Positions 50,095 to 52,295 of a stretch of DNA of 52,295 nucleotides are shown here, piece after piece. The DNA comes from Rubrivivax sp. (GTDB lineage Bacteria > Pseudomonadota > Gammaproteobacteria > Burkholderiales > Burkholderiaceae_C), in contig JAJTGU010000092.1 of the NCBI GenBank assembly GCA_021297985.1, positions 1 to 52,295 of the forward strand, in the 5' to 3' direction. The number at the start of each line of letters is the position of its first letter. Position 1 is the first letter of the stretch. Below the pieces are notes generated by a model. It was not told where the DNA came from, searched no databases, and was given only the letters and a program-made list of their open reading frames with translations. The translations under genes were made by a program, and so were the position numbers.

Positions 50095-51672
50095 GTGCCC
50101 AGGTCCGCATCGGCATTGCTGCTCGGCCTCCTGGCACAGGTGCTGACACTGGCACTGTCGGCCGGAGCCGCCGAGCCCGCCGCAGACACCCAGTTGTTTG
50201 CCGACCGCCCCGACGGTGTGTCGTGCAGCTTCTACGATGTCGGGCTGGCGCTGCCCTGGCCCCGTGGGCGCGTCGCCCATCTGGACCGTGCCGGCCGCGT
50301 CGATGGCAACAGTCCGTACGCCGCGCTGGTGCTCGACCCCTCGACGTCGCAGCGGGTGCTCCGCCTGGATGTCCTGCCGCTGGTGCAATCCTGGTGGCGA
50401 TCGCCGCGTCCGGGCGGCAGCCTGCTGTTGCGCACCACGGCAGAGCCTTTGCGGTTGATCGCGCGCGAGGACGGGGACCCGGCGCTGCGGCCGCAACTGC
50501 GCTTGCAGACGGCCAGCGGCGTGGTGCGCTACGTCGAGCCGGTTGCCGATGCCGCGCTGGACTGCTCGACCTTTCGCGGCCTTGGCACCCGGCCGGTGCT
50601 GAACCTGCACCGCGGCTCGTCGGGGGCGATGCGATTCGACCTCGTGTCCGCGGTGGCGGCCTTGGGCCCGCAGCCGCCGCTGCGCGCCGAACTCGTCCTG
50701 GTGCGAGCCGCCGACGACCGAATGGGCAGGGGAACCCTGGAAGTCAACGCGCTGACCTCGCCAACGGGCGACGCGGGTCCGCCACCCCCGGCGGGCCTGG
50801 CTGAGCGATATCCAGCAGATGCCGGGATCTCAGCCGACCCGGACGTCGTGTTTGCCGACGGGTTCGAGTCGACGGCTCCGAATCCGCGTTGGAACCTCGG
50901 CATGCCGTCCCTGGCGCGCAGCGTGGCGTCGGATCCGACGCCTGGCTTCCGGCCACTGTCCGGTCGCGCCTTGCGGGTGCAGATCCCACGCGGCGATCAG
51001 GTCGGGCTGGACTGGCGGCTGCGGCTGAAGGATCAGAGCGGCCGGGAACCCGAAGAGCTGTACTTCCGCTACTGCCTGCTGCTGGCGCCGAGTTGGTTGC
51101 TGACCCGCGACGGTGGCAAGCTGCCGGGTCTGGCCGGCACTTATGGCCGTGCGGGCTGGGGTGGGCGTGCCTGGGACGGGCAATCGGGCTGGTCGTTGCG
51201 CGGTTCCTATGGGCTGCCAGTTGCGTCGCCGCACCCGGCGCAAGGCCAGGTCATGCTCGGCACCTATGCCTACCATGCGGGCAGCGAAGGCCGGTACGGC
51301 GAAGGGCTGCCGTGGATGGGAGCCCGGCTGGCCGGACTCGTTTCTCCAGGCCGCTGGCACTGCATCGAGCAACACCTGAGGCTCAACACGCCGGGCAAGG
51401 GCGACGGCCTGCTCGAGGTCTGGGTCGATGGCCGGCCGGCTTTCCGGCGCGACGATCTCCGGCTGCGGGACCGCGCCGAGTTGCGGATCGAGGAGGTCTG
51501 GATGAACGTCTTCCACGGCGGCACTGCGGTTGCCAAAGCCGACATGCACGCGTGGATCGACAATGTCGTCGTGGCCCGGCGTTACATTGGCCTTCCCTCG
51601 GCACTGCCGGAACTGAGCGGGCTTGTGCCCTCTCATCCTTCGAGTGCAGGCTCACCAACAGAGAGAAGATGA
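50095..51672 (+). CDS. Secreted protein: DNRLRE-like N-terminus plus polysaccharide-lyase-14-like domain
   Basis: A 525-residue exported protein from GTG 50095 with a Sec signal peptide (about 1-24). The N-terminal half resembles a DNRLRE-type beta sandwich (VLRLDVLPLVQSWW; AMRFDLVSAVAAL). The C-terminal half (about 255-505) has PL14 alginate-lyase-like features: LYFRYCLLLAPSW, GGKLPGLAGTYGRAGWGG, SPGRWHCIEQHLRLNTPG, EVWMNVFHGG and WIDNVVVARRYIG. PL14 enzymes cleave uronate-rich polymers, which fits the uronate-making dehydrogenases here. It would trim or modify the EPS outside the cell. Confidence 0.78.
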   Translation: MPRSASALLLGLLAQVLTLALSAGAAEPAADTQLFADRPDGVSCSFYDVGLALPWPRGRVAHLDRAGRVDGNSPYAALVLDPSTSQRVLRLDVLPLVQSWWRSPRPGGSLLLRTTAEPLRLIAREDGDPALRPQLRLQTASGVVRYVEPVADAALDCSTFRGLGTRPVLNLHRGSSGAMRFDLVSAVAALGPQPPLRAELVLVRAADDRMGRGTLEVNALTSPTGDAGPPPPAGLAERYPADAGISADPDVVFADGFESTAPNPRWNLGMPSLARSVASDPTPGFRPLSGRALRVQIPRGDQVGLDWRLRLKDQSGREPEELYFRYCLLLAPSWLLTRDGGKLPGLAGTYGRAGWGGRAWDGQSGWSLRGSYGLPVASPHPAQGQVMLGTYAYHAGSEGRYGEGLPWMGARLAGLVSPGRWHCIEQHLRLNTPGKGDGLLEVWVDGRPAFRRDDLRLRDRAELRIEEVWMNVFHGGTAVAKADMHAWIDNVVVARRYIGLPSALPELSGLVPSHPSSAGSPTERR

Positions 51673-51841
51673 CGGGTTCTGGGGCTGCAGCGTGTACAGA
51701 TTCACACTGTGGCCAACTTTTGCCACCGCTGACCCGCGATTTCACATCCAGTTTCAAGCTCCGGACGGATGCTCCGCTCTGTCACCGGAGGCTATAACCC
51801 TCAAGCGCGATACGGATCCCGGCATTTCCGGAGATCCAGTA

Positions 51842-51856
51842 CCGGCACTTTGCCGG
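51842..51856 (+). promoter_or_regulatory. Dyad just upstream of the Pro/Thr-rich lipoprotein
   Basis: CCGGCA-CTT-TGCCGG, perfect six-base arms, 15 bases before the TTG start and four bases before the Shine-Dalgarno. It could control translation or bind a regulator. There is no T-run, so it is not a terminator. Confidence 0.35.
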
Positions 51857-51870
51857 ATTTGGAGAGCAAC

Positions 51871-52295
51871 TTGGACGAAACCCCCCCGATCCGCCTGGAC
51901 CGCCGAGTGCTTATCGGGCGCACGGTTGCCTCGCTGTCGACGCTGACCTGGCTTGCGGCCTGCGGCGGCGGCGGCGGGAGTGCGGCGGCCACCGCCGAGC
52001 CGGCACCGCCTATCCCGTCGCCTTCTCCGTCGCCTTCTCCGTCGCCGACTCCGTCGCCGACTCCGGCCCCTACGCCTGCACCAACACCGGCACCAACACC
52101 AGCGCCGACCCCGGCTCCGACTCCAGCCCCGACTCCAGCCCCGACACCGGCGCCCACCCCAGCGCCCACCCCGGCGCCTACACCTGCGCCGACCCCGGCG
52201 CCGACCCCTGCCCCGACGCCTGCGCCGACGCCTGCACCGACCCCTGCGCCGACGCCTGCACCGACCCCTGCACCGACGCCTGCACCGACGCCTGC
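51871..52295 (+). CDS. Tat-like lipoprotein with Pro/Thr/Ala-rich linker (partial)
   Basis: The reading frame stays open to the end of the window. The best start is TTG 51871, six bases after GGAG (51861-51864); GTG 51907 is an alternative. A twin-arginine-like segment ([14 protein letters not shown]) leads to the lipobox LAAC (Cys31), then Gly5, Ser-Pro pairs and a long PAPT-type repeat. This is a lipoprotein with a flexible spacer; the domain it carries is beyond the window. The complementary strand reads as an open Gly/Ala/Val frame, but that is a shadow. Function unknown; it may be co-expressed with the lyase gene 198 bases upstream. Confidence 0.72.
   Translation, partial: MDETPPIRLDRRVLIGRTVASLSTLTWLAACGGGGGSAAATAEPAPPIPSPSPSPSPSPTPSPTPAPTPAPTPAPTPAPTPAPTPAPTPAPTPAPTPAPTPAPTPAPTPAPTPAPTPAPTPAPTPAPTPAPTPAPTPAPTP
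52013..52295 (+). repeat. Pro/Thr/Ala-coding simple repeat
   Basis: Imperfect tandem repeat coding first Pro-Ser pairs, then PAPT units, to the end of the window. The third codon positions vary, so it is protein-level rather than strict DNA-level repetition. No spacers, so not a CRISPR array. Confidence 0.85.

Noticed and set aside
51711-51723. Sigma-54-like element (plus strand) upstream of the Pro/Thr-rich lipoprotein
   Set aside because: Again nine-base spacing between GG and GC, and the -24 box is weak.
51801-52169. Minus-strand frame with a Gly-Ala-Gly-Val repeat
   Set aside because: Reverse complement of the Pro/Thr/Ala codons of the lipoprotein linker; the plus strand has the start, Shine-Dalgarno and lipobox.

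Overview
The window is GC-rich, densely coded DNA from a Gram-negative bacterium. It almost certainly comes from a betaproteobacterium of the Burkholderiales (Rubrivivax/Leptothrix/Aquincola-like), because it carries the complete exosortase A (XrtA/PEP-CTERM) exopolysaccharide locus with the PrsK/PrsR/PrsT regulatory genes typical of that group. This placement rests on gene content and codon bias only. I saw no tRNA, rRNA, CRISPR array, insertion sequence or phage gene.

Layout. (1) 1-5241, minus strand: prsT (partial), prsR, prsK and the EPS-initiating sugar-phosphate transferase. (2) 5578-8739, minus strand: a tight four-gene cassette of Tat-exported protein, PqqD-like peptide chaperone, HprK-related kinase A and nucleotidyltransferase. 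(3) 8956-9690, minus strand: a short PEP-CTERM protein with a near-perfect sigma-54 (-24/-12) promoter and its own terminator. (4) 10303-23813, plus strand: the EPS assembly and exosortase operon, with export lipoprotein, chain-length protein, tyrosine autokinase, outer-membrane protein, ATPase, WecB, polysaccharide deacetylase, FemAB-like protein, XrtA, TviB-type dehydrogenase and a glycosyltransferase. (5) 23947-25365: a kelch-like PEP-CTERM protein ending in a terminator. (6) 25572-40560, plus strand: a second long operon of two asparagine-synthetase-like amidotransferases, three glycosyltransferases (one fused to a periplasmic transglutaminase-like domain), an AlgD-like dehydrogenase, a CapK-like adenylating enzyme, an O-antigen-ligase-like protein, a second deacetylase and a GT39-type membrane transferase. 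(7) 40544-45264, minus strand: small SMR-type transporter, HAD-UbiA fusion, PLP decarboxylase and AMP-forming ligase. (8) 45448-51672, plus strand: acyl carrier protein, two alpha/beta hydrolases, DegT-like aminotransferase, GNAT/FemAB-like protein and a secreted polysaccharide-lyase-14-like protein. The window ends inside a Pro/Thr-rich lipoprotein gene.

How it fits together. The initiating transferase, the glycosyltransferases and the sugar-nucleotide enzymes would build an acidic, amide-bearing polysaccharide. The chain-length, kinase and export proteins would secrete it, and the deacetylases and the PL14-like lyase would modify it. XrtA would cut PEP-CTERM proteins such as those at 8956-9690 and 23947-25365 and hand them to the surface or matrix. 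PrsK/PrsR with sigma-54 probably drive the PEP-CTERM genes; the -24/-12 promoter at 9761-9775 is direct sequence support. The least understood parts, and the best candidates for new biology, are the HprK-like kinase/PqqD/nucleotidyltransferase cassette (compare lasso-peptide tailoring enzymes), the transglutaminase-glycosyltransferase fusion, the HAD-UbiA + SMR + GT39 set (possible polyprenyl-phosphate-pentose decoration route) and the ligase/decarboxylase/ACP/hydrolase set.
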